In this document: positions 29,271 to 40,200 of the stretch, in pieces
Layout: each line of letters starts with the position of its first letter
How positions within the stretch are numbered: the first letter of the stretch is position 1
Source: an uncultured Oleispira sp.
GTDB taxonomy: Bacteria > Pseudomonadota > Gammaproteobacteria > Pseudomonadales > Oceanobacteraceae
Reading direction: 5' to 3'
Length of the DNA stretch: 64,000 nucleotides
NCBI GenBank assembly: GCA_913061415.1
Contig: CAJXUD010000002.1
Span: forward strand, 1 to 64,000
The notes under the pieces: model-generated
The model's database searches: none
What the model was told of the DNA's origin: nothing
Seen by the model: only the letters and a program-made list of their open reading frames with translations
Position numbers and translations under genes: made by a program

Positions 29271-30047
29271 ATGTCTAAATTTGTAAAAACAGCCGAAGAA
29301 ATTGAAAAGATGCGCATCGCCGGTCGATTGGCCGCCGAAGTATTGGAAATGATAGAAGAGCATGTTGTAGCAGGAGTCACAACTGACGAGCTCAATACCA
29401 TCTGCCACGATTACATTGTCAATGTTCAAGATGCTATTCCTGCACCCCTGAACTATCACGGCTTCCCTAAATCCATTTGCACTTCTGTTAACCATGTTAT
29501 TTGTCACGGCATTCCAAATGATAAAGCGTTAAAAAAAGGCGACATTATTAACATCGACATTACGGTAATCAAAGATGGTTACCACGGCGATACCAGTAAA
29601 ATGTTCTTTATTGGCGAGCCAAGTGCGCCCCTTAAACGCTTAGTCGATATAACTCAAGAAAGTATGTACAAGGCGATTGCTCTTGTTAAACCAGGTTGTC
29701 GCTTAGGCGATATTGGCGAAATCATTCAGAAGTTCGCTGAAAGCAATCATTACTCAGTGGTCCGTGAATATTGTGGACATGGCATTGGCAGTGAGTTTCA
29801 CGAAGATGGCTTCCAAGTTTTACATTATGGTAAAGCAGGAACGGGGATGGAACTACTGCCTGGCATGACATTTACCATCGAACCCATGATTAACCAAGGT
29901 AAGCGCTTCAACAAGCAGCTATCTGATGGTTGGACGGTTGTAACGAAAGACCGCAAGCCAAGCGCTCAGTTTGAACATACCTGCTTAGTCACGGAAGACG
30001 GTGTTGATGTTTTGACCCGCCGTAAAGAAGAAACCCAGTATTGGTAA
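29271..30047 (+). CDS. map: Methionine aminopeptidase, type I
   Basis: This 258-residue metallopeptidase removes the N-terminal Met from nascent proteins. The ligand pattern is intact: the two Asp residues in INIDITVIKDGYHGDTS, the His in CGHGIGSEFH, and the Glu residues in TIEPMIN and FEHTCLV. E. coli MAP is 264 residues. It diverges from rpsB and precedes glnD by 102 bases, as in many gammaproteobacteria. Confidence 0.98.
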   Translation: MSKFVKTAEEIEKMRIAGRLAAEVLEMIEEHVVAGVTTDELNTICHDYIVNVQDAIPAPLNYHGFPKSICTSVNHVICHGIPNDKALKKGDIINIDITVIKDGYHGDTSKMFFIGEPSAPLKRLVDITQESMYKAIALVKPGCRLGDIGEIIQKFAESNHYSVVREYCGHGIGSEFHEDGFQVLHYGKAGTGMELLPGMTFTIEPMINQGKRFNKQLSDGWTVVTKDRKPSAQFEHTCLVTEDGVDVLTRRKEETQYW

Positions 30048-30149
30048 AAAGATCTCATACTCAAAGCTTCAATTGCAGGTTTAATAGTTGGTTTAGAAAG
30101 TTAATTTAGATAGCTAATTTAATAACAGTAACAACTTAGGGTAAACATT

Positions 30150-32873
30150 TTGACAACGATGGCCGTTAATAAGACCACTTTAGAGCTTCCTCGTATTGAT
30201 AACGAGGCACTCCTACAACAATTAAAAACGGCCGTATCCCCCCTTCCTGTCATCAAGCCCCTGCTCGCCGACATCAAGCAACAATGCCACGCGTATTTTA
30301 AAGCGACTCTCGATGCAGGCACCCTTGTAGCTCATCGCTCTCAATTAATTGATCAAATACTCTTTTGTCTTTGGCAAAACTCTGGTTTTAATGATGCGTC
30401 CGATGCAACAAACAGCATTTCACTGCTTGCAGTCGGCGGCTATGGCCGTGGCGAACTTCAACCACACTCTGATATTGATTTATTAATTGTATTAGAAAAT
30501 GAAGCTGCTTTTGATAAACACAAAGAGGCACTACAAAGCTTCATCACCTTGCTATGGGATCTTAAACTCGACATCGGTCATAGTGTTCGTACCTTAGACG
30601 AGTGCGTTAGTGAAGCTAAAAAAGATCTCACTATTATTACCAACATGATGGAGTCAAGAACCCTAGCGGGTAATGAAACCTTACTGACTCAATTGCACGA
30701 AAGAACAGACTCTCGCATCATTTGGTCAGGCCCAGACTTCTTTGCTGCAAAATGGGAGGAGTTAAAAAAGCGTCACGCTAAACATGAAGATACCGAATAC
30801 AATTTAGAACCTAATGTAAAAAACTCTCCCGGTACCTTGCGTGATATTCAAACCATAAATTGGATGGCCATGCGTCACTTTGGCCATGAAGAACTGGAAG
30901 AGTTAAAGCAATACAAATTTCTAACTCAATTCGAACTCGATCAGTACCAACGCAGTACCGAATTTTTATGGCAACTGCGCTACGCACTCCACATGATTAC
31001 CAACCGAGAAGAAGACCGCCTTCTTTTTGAATTACAAAAAGACATTGCCAAGCTATTACGTTTTACAGACGATGAAGAAATGCTAGGTGTCGAACATATG
31101 ATGCTCCAATTTTACCGACATCAACTTGCCCTCACCGAACTCACTGATATTTTGCTATATCACATCAAAGACGATATTTTCGGTGACTCTGGTAATGATA
31201 AGATCGAGCCTATTGATGACGATCTTTATGTATTCAATGGCTACATCCGTTTAACTGACACAAAAAGAATTGCAGAAAAACCTGAACTACTTTTACGCAT
31301 ATTTGTTGAATTTGCTAAGCGAAAAAATATTGAAGGCATGCATTCCAGCACCATTAGAGCACTGCACGATCATAGAGAACTCATTGATCAAGCATTTCGT
31401 GAAAATCCTCTGCATAACGACTTATTCATGCAGTTTCTTAAGAATAACCAGCAAATATCAAGCACGCTTAAACGCATGATGCGTTACGGCATCCTTGGCC
31501 GCTACATACCCGATTTTGGTAGTATCATTGGGCACATGCAATATGATTTATTTCATATCTATACGGTTGATGAACACAGCTTACGTATGGTGCAATTACT
31601 TCGCCGTTATCGCCATGCCGGTGAGAGAGAGCATTTCCCTCTTGCCTACAACTTAATTCATAAAATTAAACGTCGAGAAGTACTCTACATTACTGCGATT
31701 CTTCATGATGTAGGTAAACGTTATCGTGGTGAACACGAAGTCGTTGGGGCGGAAATTGCCAAAGTATTTTGCCAGCAACATAGGATGAGCCAATACGATA
31801 CCGATATGGTGGAGTGGTTGGTACGCAATCATTTATTGATGGCACAGGCATCTCAACGCATTGATATCAATAACCCTGAAGACATTCATCAATTTGCTCT
31901 TGAAGTAGGCGACATTGATCACCTTCAGCATTTATTCTTAATTTCTGTTGCTGACATCAATAGTACCAACCCAAAGCTATGGACAGGCTGGCGCGCTGAA
32001 CAAATGCGCACGTTATTTCACAATACCAAGCAAGCCTTTCGTCGTGGGTTAAATCATTCCATAGGTAAAGAACAACTCATTAATGCCATTCAATGCGAAG
32101 CCATTTACGAATTAGAAAAACTCGGAATTGATGAAGCTCACGCGCGCAACATATGGGGCGAACCAGGCGATGATTACTTCTTAAGAGAAGGTGCCGATAA
32201 TATTGTTTGGCATACACAAATCATTACCGAACACGGACAGAGTGAATCGCCACTGGTTTCCATACGAGAAACCAGCGATATTGATTTTGAAGGCGCAACA
32301 CAAATATTCATTTTCATGAAAAACCACCCCAATCTTTTTGCGGTGACAACAGCGACACTAGACCAACTGAATTTGAGCATCCAAGATGCCCGCATCATGA
32401 CGTCCAATAATCGCAACGCTGTCGATACCTACATCGTACTTGATGAAAACGGAGTTGCTATTGGCAATGATGTTGCTCGAATCGAACAGATCAAAAGCAA
32501 GCTAACCAAAGCATTATCAACCCCTTCTGAATACAGTAATGTTATTCAACGCCGCACACCTAGATTACTTAAGCACTTTAAAGTACCGACTCAAGTAACG
32601 CTGAGTAACGACCCAATTCTTAAACGTACAGTTTTAGAAGTAGTTGCAGCGGATAGACCCGGCTTATTAGCCCGCATGGGAGAGTTCTTTATGACTCATA
32701 AGTTTCTCATGCACAGCGCAAAGATTATGACTGAAGGCGAGCGTATCTCGGATATATTCTTTATCTCCGATGTGCATGACAATCCGATTAGTGATCCAGA
32801 TCTATGTCTGTTCATTCAAGAGGAAATATGTGAAATTTTAGATCAGCAAGTAGAAGCTCAGCAAAAGGTTTAA
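30150..32873 (+). CDS. glnD: PII uridylyltransferase/uridylyl-removing enzyme
   Basis: This 907-residue nitrogen sensor uridylylates and deuridylylates PII in response to glutamine. The nucleotidyltransferase motif GGYGRGELQPHSDIDLL is near residues 95-110 and the HD hydrolase motif AILHDVGKRYRGEHE near 520. Two C-terminal ACT domains (about 720-895) follow. I keep the TTG at 30150 because AGGGT precedes it at good spacing; an ATG three codons later is the alternative but lies farther from that site. E. coli GlnD is 890 residues. Its 3' end is 18 bases from the convergent histidine kinase gene. Confidence 0.96.
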   Translation: MTTMAVNKTTLELPRIDNEALLQQLKTAVSPLPVIKPLLADIKQQCHAYFKATLDAGTLVAHRSQLIDQILFCLWQNSGFNDASDATNSISLLAVGGYGRGELQPHSDIDLLIVLENEAAFDKHKEALQSFITLLWDLKLDIGHSVRTLDECVSEAKKDLTIITNMMESRTLAGNETLLTQLHERTDSRIIWSGPDFFAAKWEELKKRHAKHEDTEYNLEPNVKNSPGTLRDIQTINWMAMRHFGHEELEELKQYKFLTQFELDQYQRSTEFLWQLRYALHMITNREEDRLLFELQKDIAKLLRFTDDEEMLGVEHMMLQFYRHQLALTELTDILLYHIKDDIFGDSGNDKIEPIDDDLYVFNGYIRLTDTKRIAEKPELLLRIFVEFAKRKNIEGMHSSTIRALHDHRELIDQAFRENPLHNDLFMQFLKNNQQISSTLKRMMRYGILGRYIPDFGSIIGHMQYDLFHIYTVDEHSLRMVQLLRRYRHAGEREHFPLAYNLIHKIKRREVLYITAILHDVGKRYRGEHEVVGAEIAKVFCQQHRMSQYDTDMVEWLVRNHLLMAQASQRIDINNPEDIHQFALEVGDIDHLQHLFLISVADINSTNPKLWTGWRAEQMRTLFHNTKQAFRRGLNHSIGKEQLINAIQCEAIYELEKLGIDEAHARNIWGEPGDDYFLREGADNIVWHTQIITEHGQSESPLVSIRETSDIDFEGATQIFIFMKNHPNLFAVTTATLDQLNLSIQDARIMTSNNRNAVDTYIVLDENGVAIGNDVARIEQIKSKLTKALSTPSEYSNVIQRRTPRLLKHFKVPTQVTLSNDPILKRTVLEVVAADRPGLLARMGEFFMTHKFLMHSAKIMTEGERISDIFFISDVHDNPISDPDLCLFIQEEICEILDQQVEAQQKV

Positions 32874-32891
32874 TCTATTAATACGCCTGAT

Positions 32892-35456
32892 CTAGCTTAA
32901 ATGTATCGACTCTAAGTTAAAATAAAAGCGCGTTCCTTCTGCTGACGTTTCAAACTGTATTTGGCTATTTAAGCGTTTAAGAGCAACATCAACAAAGCGT
33001 AATCCAAGCCCTATTCCTTGCTCCTTTTGTGTATTTCTATCATTACCCCTAGCATAAGGCTTAAATAATCGACTCGCGAGCTCTTCTGGTATGCCAGGCC
33101 CTTCATCACACACCATTGCCGTAAGCGTCTTATTCTCAGCAACCTGCACCGTTAACAGCACGCGGCTTTCATGTGGGCTGTATTTAATAGCATTACTTAC
33201 AAGATTTAAGAAAATACGTTCTAGTAACTCACCATTCGTGAGCACCCAATAATCATCATCTATTTCTATATCTAAACGAATTTGTTTTGCTTGAGCCTGA
33301 TGATAGAGCGTATCCAAAGCATTTTGGGCAACACTATACACATCAACTTCATACAACAGTATTTCGTCATCACCTTCCACACGCGCCAACTCAAGAAACT
33401 GTTCAGCAAAGATTAAGCCTCTTTGACTATAGAGATCGACCTTATCGATTAAATCTGCAACATCCACCCCAGATAGCGGCGTTGACTTTAATTGATTAAC
33501 CAACGCTTGAAGAGAGGCCATTGGTGAGCGTAAATCATGAGAAAGAAAGTCAATCATCTCACTACGACTTCTATGCGCTTGCTTGATTAAACTAATGTCT
33601 GTGATATTAAATACAAGTAACGGCGCCTGCGATGAAAGATCGGCATTCACCTTATTTTGAATACAACGAATACTGACCGATAAGTCTTTATCTGAAGTTT
33701 TTGCCTCAACCGTTATAGGTGTCTGCAATAAAACTGCGTCACGCAATAATGATAGCCACTCTCCTTGAATGGGAGTAATCGACTTGAATAATAAGCGGGT
33801 ATCATTAACATCTATACCGACAAGTTCATTCAATGCTTTATTACTAAATAATACTTTACCCGTTAAATCGGACACCAAAATCCCTGCAGAAATTCCGTCT
33901 ATACTTTCTTCGAATAACGAATGGGTCAGTGTCAGTTGCCGCTGAAAGTCTGTAATGAGAGATAGCTGCTTGGCAAAAACATCACTTTCAAACTGCCCCT
34001 TTTGAGCTAAATTTAATTCGTCACGCTGCTTTTGCAACAATAACTTCTGCAAAATATTTAGTTTATTTTTTTCCAGTGCTGTGAATACTTTAAAATCCAG
34101 TAGTAAGATTTTCTTCTTACCCTCTAGCATTAACTCCAATTTTTTCGTAATACTATCAACAGACTCCAAACCTGAAAATGAATTCTGATCAAGTCGACTA
34201 GAAGCAACATCTAAGATTTTAAAATCTTCAATCTGCATTAACTTCAGAAATCCTCTAAGGTCATCTTCGGTATCTAAACCGTGATAATTAGGCAACCGGA
34301 ACGCTTCTGTATCTTGCTGCTTCTTCAATTGATTAATCTGCTGTCGTAAATAAGTAAATAACCGACTTAACCGCAGTAAATTCCAAATAAATGGAATAGT
34401 GAAAAGCGCTAACATTACACCAGCCGCTTTGTACCAATAGCCTTGATGCAATAAAAAATAACTAAACAAGGTGGTAAGTAATAACCCAACCAGAGTAACT
34501 AAAAACTGCTGCACGCCTGATAACCTAGGTATCAAATACATCGCCGTCAGCAATAAGACCGTATTAATAATGATCGAAAGAATATGAGGTAAGGGAACAA
34601 TCAACTGCCCATGATCAAGAGCTTGATAAACATTAGCATTAATTTCAACGGCCGGTGTTTGGCGGCCTGCGTCATTAATAGGAATCAGTAAAGGGTCCCC
34701 CATTGACGTCGCTGTCATACCTACAAAAACAGTGCGCTGAGAAAAGCTTTCAGGGGGAATTAAGCCGGTCAAAACATCCACAAAAGAGGCTCTCTGAAAA
34801 TCGCTTTCTGTTACAAAAGGAATAAAGACGTCTTTTAAGTTTGATTCAAGCAGTGGCGAATATGGCTGATCAAATAAGAAACTGGCGAACGCAAAGTGAG
34901 GCCAACTTTGTTCTTTATATCGGTCCATTAACCGAATTGAGCGTAATGTACCGTCAGCATCTAAATAGCTATTTACATGCCCTAGCCCAGCAAATTTTCT
35001 AAACTCAGGAGCCGGTAATACTTCTAAAACCTCACCTTCCTTGAAAAACCGATCAAAATACAAGGGAAGAATCGTTCGCCCACTATCCTCGATTGCGGTT
35101 GATAATAGCTGGTCATTTTGATTTGTAAGATTTGAATTAGAAAATATGACGTTATACGCAATGACATCAGCATCGGCCTGTGTCAGTAGGTTAATCATTT
35201 GAGCATGATAACTTCGCGGCCATGGCCAATCTCCTAACAAAGATAGACTTTGCTCATCGATCTCTACAATGATTATTTTGTCGTCGGCAGGCTGTGAGAA
35301 GTTTTGTAGATAGTTATCATAGAGAGAATAATCTAATCCCTGGGTCCAACTACTGAACTGATTACTATTTACCTGTAATAGAATAATCAGTCCCAAGAAG
35401 AGTAATGGCCAGTCAAAACGTTTTGTTGCTGAAGTATTTAAAGAAGCAGACATCAA
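32892..35456 (-). CDS. CHASE2 domain sensor histidine kinase
   Basis: This 854-residue inner-membrane sensor kinase has an N-terminal membrane helix (about 16-30), a periplasmic CHASE2 domain (40-285), three more membrane helices (about 290-310, 317-337 and 343-361), a coiled linker, a PAS-like domain (512-625), HisKA with phospho-acceptor His640 (FLSHDLRSPM) and an HATPase domain. N751/N755, DEGPGIP and GIGLGLR of the ATPase are intact, so it should be active. It overlaps the LysM-FecR gene by four bases and is last in the giant-OmpA, regulator, FecR, kinase run. Its likely partner is the response regulator at 36517-37230. Confidence 0.93.
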   Translation of the reverse strand: MMSASLNTSATKRFDWPLLFLGLIILLQVNSNQFSSWTQGLDYSLYDNYLQNFSQPADDKIIIVEIDEQSLSLLGDWPWPRSYHAQMINLLTQADADVIAYNVIFSNSNLTNQNDQLLSTAIEDSGRTILPLYFDRFFKEGEVLEVLPAPEFRKFAGLGHVNSYLDADGTLRSIRLMDRYKEQSWPHFAFASFLFDQPYSPLLESNLKDVFIPFVTESDFQRASFVDVLTGLIPPESFSQRTVFVGMTATSMGDPLLIPINDAGRQTPAVEINANVYQALDHGQLIVPLPHILSIIINTVLLLTAMYLIPRLSGVQQFLVTLVGLLLTTLFSYFLLHQGYWYKAAGVMLALFTIPFIWNLLRLSRLFTYLRQQINQLKKQQDTEAFRLPNYHGLDTEDDLRGFLKLMQIEDFKILDVASSRLDQNSFSGLESVDSITKKLELMLEGKKKILLLDFKVFTALEKNKLNILQKLLLQKQRDELNLAQKGQFESDVFAKQLSLITDFQRQLTLTHSLFEESIDGISAGILVSDLTGKVLFSNKALNELVGIDVNDTRLLFKSITPIQGEWLSLLRDAVLLQTPITVEAKTSDKDLSVSIRCIQNKVNADLSSQAPLLVFNITDISLIKQAHRSRSEMIDFLSHDLRSPMASLQALVNQLKSTPLSGVDVADLIDKVDLYSQRGLIFAEQFLELARVEGDDEILLYEVDVYSVAQNALDTLYHQAQAKQIRLDIEIDDDYWVLTNGELLERIFLNLVSNAIKYSPHESRVLLTVQVAENKTLTAMVCDEGPGIPEELASRLFKPYARGNDRNTQKEQGIGLGLRFVDVALKRLNSQIQFETSAEGTRFYFNLESIHLS

Positions 35457-36490
35457 GGTAAGTTGATTTTTAGGTGACGATTACGTCCTTCAAAACCTTG
35501 CGCATCAACGCCTCGAATTAAAAACTCAAAGTTTCCAGAATCTAAGTCTTGCAAGGTAAATGAAGGCTTAGAAGTACTCACCTCCCAAAGCTGGCTACTC
35601 TCTGTCATTAAACTCACCTTATACGATACCGCCCCTTTTATAGGGAACCATTGAATATCATGTGGCAATTGAAAACTGCGCGCTCCGTTAATTTCCATTA
35701 GAGGTCGTGGCAATAAGTTAACAGGATCTGAAACGCCCTTACCCTCAATCGCCATAATAGCTTGCCCTGCATTGATACTTTGCATATTGATATCGGAGGC
35801 AACATCTAACTTTCCTGTTAATAACTCTGTTCTCATAACAGCATTACCTTGGTCGTCTAGATCATGTCCAACCCGAAATTCTGTTCCTCTTACTGCAGCA
35901 ACGGCAGCCGGAGTCACGATTTCATAGCGGCTATTTTTATTGGTGATTTTTTCAACCTGAGCTTTAACACGCCCTTTTAATAACTCAACTCGTGTATTCA
36001 CTAGCTGGCCAGGATCGTAGAACTGCAGTGTTTCCATGCGTATTGTACTATTCGCTTTCAACAACAAGCGCGACTGATCAGCAAATTGAATCATGGCCGT
36101 GCCATTAAGTGCTTGCACGATATCTTGCTGGCTTAACAGATCTCCAACCACGAGTATCTTCTTCTCGGTCGTATTTTTATGAGTAACGCTAACCTGGCCT
36201 TCTACCGCAATAACCAATGCTGTCGTTGGATGATCTATGAGCCAAGATTTAGGAATGCGAATAACGGATCGTGGGGGAAGGTACTTAGGATTTTTTAACT
36301 GATTGTACTCAACCAATTTTTTCCAGCACAGTGGGTCACTTACATAGGTTTTGCAAATACCCCAAACTGTATCATTCTTTTTTACGATGTAATTTAAATC
36401 TGTTGAATCTATTTCAGCAAAAGAAAAAATCGAATTTAATAGCAACAAAGCACCTAAGATTATCGCTGAACACTGCTTAATTACTTTCAT
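35453..36490 (-). CDS. LysM and FecR domain exported protein
   Basis: The 345-residue exported protein has a signal peptide (1-25), a LysM domain (about 33-82, peptidoglycan-binding) and a FecR domain (about 105-240). The FecR core has the typical LLKGRVKAQVEK and the stretch PAAVAAVRGTEFRV. A C-terminal fibronectin-III-like segment (about 265-345) is present. Proteins of this LysM-FecR type are often encoded beside CHASE2 sensors. The overlap with the CHASE2 kinase suggests that it presents an envelope signal to it. It is not the classical FecR that regulates an ECF sigma factor: no sigma or TonB receptor gene is nearby and no anti-sigma domain is present. Confidence 0.9.
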   Translation of the reverse strand: MKVIKQCSAIILGALLLLNSIFSFAEIDSTDLNYIVKKNDTVWGICKTYVSDPLCWKKLVEYNQLKNPKYLPPRSVIRIPKSWLIDHPTTALVIAVEGQVSVTHKNTTEKKILVVGDLLSQQDIVQALNGTAMIQFADQSRLLLKANSTIRMETLQFYDPGQLVNTRVELLKGRVKAQVEKITNKNSRYEIVTPAAVAAVRGTEFRVGHDLDDQGNAVMRTELLTGKLDVASDINMQSINAGQAIMAIEGKGVSDPVNLLPRPLMEINGARSFQLPHDIQWFPIKGAVSYKVSLMTESSQLWEVSTSKPSFTLQDLDSGNFEFLIRGVDAQGFEGRNRHLKINLP

Positions 36491-36516
36491 TAAATTTCCA
36501 TTTTTTACTTGTTGAT

Positions 36517-37230
36517 CTATTCAACTCTCTCAAGTCGATAGCCATGCTGATAAATTGTTTTTACGCGGTAGCCACTTTCTGGTGAAATCCCTAATGCTTT
36601 TCGAACCCGACTCACATGAACATCAACCGTACGCGTATTCAGGTCTGAGGATATTCCCCAAACGGTTTCGAGCAAGAAGCTTCGCGATAAAATTCGGCCT
36701 ATATTATCAAATAAACAACTGGCAACCTCAAAGTCTTTATCGGTCATATCGACCGCTTCACCATTGACCAAAGCTATTTTACTTTTCAAATCAAAGCGAT
36801 AAGGCCCATGCTCTATTATACCTTCAGATTGATCGCCTCCAGAACGCTCTCCTCCTGCGCGCCTCAACAAAGCATTCAAGCGAGCTTTTAATTCAATGCG
36901 CAATAGCGGTTTACGCATATAGTCGTCAGCACCGACTTCCAGTGCCTGCACGACGTCGTTTTCATTATCTCGCATTGAACAAAATAAAATTGGAAGGTTT
37001 TGATCGTACTTGCTGCGTATTAACTTTACTGCATCAAGACCCGACATCTCTGGAAGCTCCCAATCCAATAAAGCAATATCAAACTTTTCGTCTTTTAAAC
37101 GATTCAATAATAGTTGCGCTTGAGTGAAGTGCTCATATTGATAATCAAACTCTTCAAACCAAGTCGTTACCATCTTTGCCTGCTCTAGATCATCTTCTAG
37201 GTAAGCTATTTTTATTCCCGCATCTCTCAA
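36517..37230 (-). CDS. OmpR-family response regulator
   Basis: This 237-residue two-domain regulator has a receiver (about 5-120) with the acidic pair in LEDD, phospho-acceptor Asp56 in LLDWELPEMSG, Ser85 and a Lys near 108 in RKPL. A winged-helix DNA-binding domain (about 140-235) has RVRKALG and a GYRL end. All key residues are present. It lies 21 bases after the giant OmpA gene and 26 before the LysM-FecR gene. The CHASE2 kinase is the obvious partner. Target genes are unknown, though self-control of this operon is plausible. Confidence 0.93.
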   Translation of the reverse strand: MRDAGIKIAYLEDDLEQAKMVTTWFEEFDYQYEHFTQAQLLLNRLKDEKFDIALLDWELPEMSGLDAVKLIRSKYDQNLPILFCSMRDNENDVVQALEVGADDYMRKPLLRIELKARLNALLRRAGGERSGGDQSEGIIEHGPYRFDLKSKIALVNGEAVDMTDKDFEVASCLFDNIGRILSRSFLLETVWGISSDLNTRTVDVHVSRVRKALGISPESGYRVKTIYQHGYRLERVE

Positions 37231-37251
37231 ACTACAACCCTTATCTAATAT

Positions 37252-40200
37252 TTAACGGCGTGTTAAAACGAATTCTACACGTCTATTTTTAGCACGACCA
37301 TCTTTCGTAGTATTTTCAGCTACTGGCCTTTCTTCCCCAAAGCCCTCGGCTGTTAAGCGCGAGCCTGTAATGTTCTTTTGTCTTAAATAGTCTACAACAG
37401 ACTCTGCTCGTTTTTGTGATAGTGTTTTATTATAACGAGCTGAGCCCGTGTTATCACTATGTGCTTGAACATCGACCTTAACAGCTGGATAAACTTTAAG
37501 CATATTTACAATTTCACTCAAAGAAATCTTACTCGTCTCAGTAAGAGAGGCTGAGTTTACTTCAAACTGTATACTTGCAATTAAGTCACCTAACTTACCA
37601 TCAAATTCAGCACATCCTCGGTCATCAACGGTAAGACCTTCAGGCGTATAAGGACATTGATCTTCATCATCCAAAAATCCATCTAGGTCTGAGTCTACAA
37701 CAACAGGGACTATATCCAAAATCTGAGGTTCAACCTTGGGTAAAACCTCACTCTTAAGTCGTGTTTTTGACTTAAAACCAAATCGCTTTATTAAATTCAA
37801 AGAAAGCAATGCCGCATCCGTATCATACGACTCCAGTTCTAAACGCACACTGAATCGACGCTGTAGGTAAAGTTCAGCACCCAACCCACCGAATAACTGA
37901 AAGTTGCTACCTTGATCATAATTAACTCCATTGGCATTATTAGTCATATGGTTCAGACCCGCTTTCGCATACAAAGCAATGCTGCCTTTCTTTCTTTCTT
38001 CTCCATGTGCCCAAAAGTGCAACATGGCATCGCCCCCCATCATGCGATAAGTCATATGGGCGCCCGGCTTAAGATCTACGGTTCCTAGCTCGGTGTAATA
38101 CCCTTCAATCGAAATATGATCATTCCAATCCCAACCAGCCGTTAATTTCCAAGCATTTTTCGTGTGATCATCAATTTCATAAGCTGTACCACCAAGCCCT
38201 GGATCTAAGTAGCTTTGACCAACACCCGCCCCTACATACAGATCCATTTCATCCCACCATTCTGCATTAGCGCCTAAAGAGGCAACCAGCATAGGCAAGG
38301 CCATTAATACGGTCGACTTTCTACGCAGTACGACTAGCAATGACAACATTAATGCAAACCCCCAATGAACATTACCAGCACCATGTACGCCTGTCTTAAT
38401 CGTACCTAGGTCTTGCTCTACGACTGGTGCAGACTCTGGCGCTGAATCAGGCGTACTAATTTCTGGTGACGAGTCTTCATCAAGATAATCGTCTATGCCA
38501 TCATTATCGCTGTCGGCGCAGTTAGGCCAGCTATTACATTCAACAGCATCTGCGACACCATCGTTGTCGCTATCGCCACCCTGCTGGCCAACTTCACCGG
38601 TAGATGGATCAACAACATCTGGGATACCGTCATCATCAGTATCTTTTAATAAGTCGTTTATATCGCCAATTTCATCAGCATCCAGTAAGCCATCATTATC
38701 TGAATCCTCATCCATGAAATCTGGAATGCCATCATTATCAGTATCTCGACAAGGCTGACCAGTACACTCTAGGCTATCTGGAATGCCATCACTATCTGCA
38801 TCACCATCGCCATTGGTACTATCAATGACATCAGGAATACCATCACTGTCAGTATCCTTCAGATTGTTACTATCATAAGGAGTACTTCGCTCGTCCGCAT
38901 CGTCTATGCCGTCATTATCAGAATCTGTATCCAAGTAATCATAAACCCCATCACCATCTGTATCACGAGGGTTCGTAGCAGGATTATTATCATTATCTAG
39001 GTTCGAGTCCTCATCACCATCTGGAATACCGTCAAAGTCTGAATCATTGTTATTATCAAGATAATCCGGTTGTCCATCATTGTCAGAATCAGGGCAATTT
39101 GTTGGATAATTCGGACACTCTTCAGCATCACTCAAACCATCATTATCACTATCACCACCGCCAGTTTGAGTATTATTATCATCATGATCAACGACATCAG
39201 GAATACCATCACTATCGGTATCCTTGCCTACTGGTGAGTTCTCATCTGCATCTGTTTTACCGTCATTATCCGAATCAGTATCAAGGTAATCAGGTATTCC
39301 ATCAGTATCTGTATCTTTTGCTTTAACGCTTCCATCAGTAGCAGTCACATCTTGACCATTACCACTTACGCCATCGGCTTCTTCGTCATCCGAAATACCA
39401 TCATTATCTGAGTCTGTATCTAGATAATCATATACCCCATCTTTGTCCGTATCGCGACAAGGTAACACAGGGCCACATTCCGTTTTATCATCAATACCGT
39501 CTTTGTCGCTATCACCATAAGATGGTGCAGAACCGTCGCCATCGGCATCGAGGTAATCCGGAATCAAATCACCATCGGTATCACCCGATAATTCAGCATT
39601 ATCCTTAGTTCCGTCGTTATCATAATCAGCGTCTGAATCTGGATTAGTATTCGGCATACAACCCTTGAATGAATCAACAGCAGCGAAAGCCATTGCACCA
39701 TCACAAATGCCATTGCCATCTGAATCAACGTTTGAACGATCTTCCTCAGTAACTTCATCCAGATCTTTTACGCCATCATTATCGTCATCATCATCACTTC
39801 CATTGATAACGCCATCTTTATCAAAATCACAATTATCATGGCGAGTATCCGGATCACAAGAATCTGTCGTTGAAGTTGTAGGCGTCGATCCAGCTTCTTC
39901 TTCATCGGTTAAATCATCGTTATCATCATTTGCATCAACTGAATCTGGCAAACCGTCGTTATCCGAATCAACATCGCCATTATTAACCGCTGTTATGATT
40001 GCCTGTATCTCAGCAGCCGTTGGATTCGTTGGATCAGCAAACGGACTTGGCGTACTTGCAGAGAACGCATCCTGGTAGCCAGCTTGATTTTCTTGAACCG
40101 CACCGCTTACGTCACGGATTGCATTCAACTCATCAGCATCAATTAAGTCACCATTACTGTTACCCGCAATGTCTTCTTTAAGTTGATCAAGTGCTGCCGT

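Noticed and set aside
35453-36490. FecR as anti-sigma regulator of iron citrate uptake
   Set aside because: No ECF sigma factor or TonB-dependent receptor is nearby, and the protein has LysM and FNIII-like domains and no anti-sigma domain.
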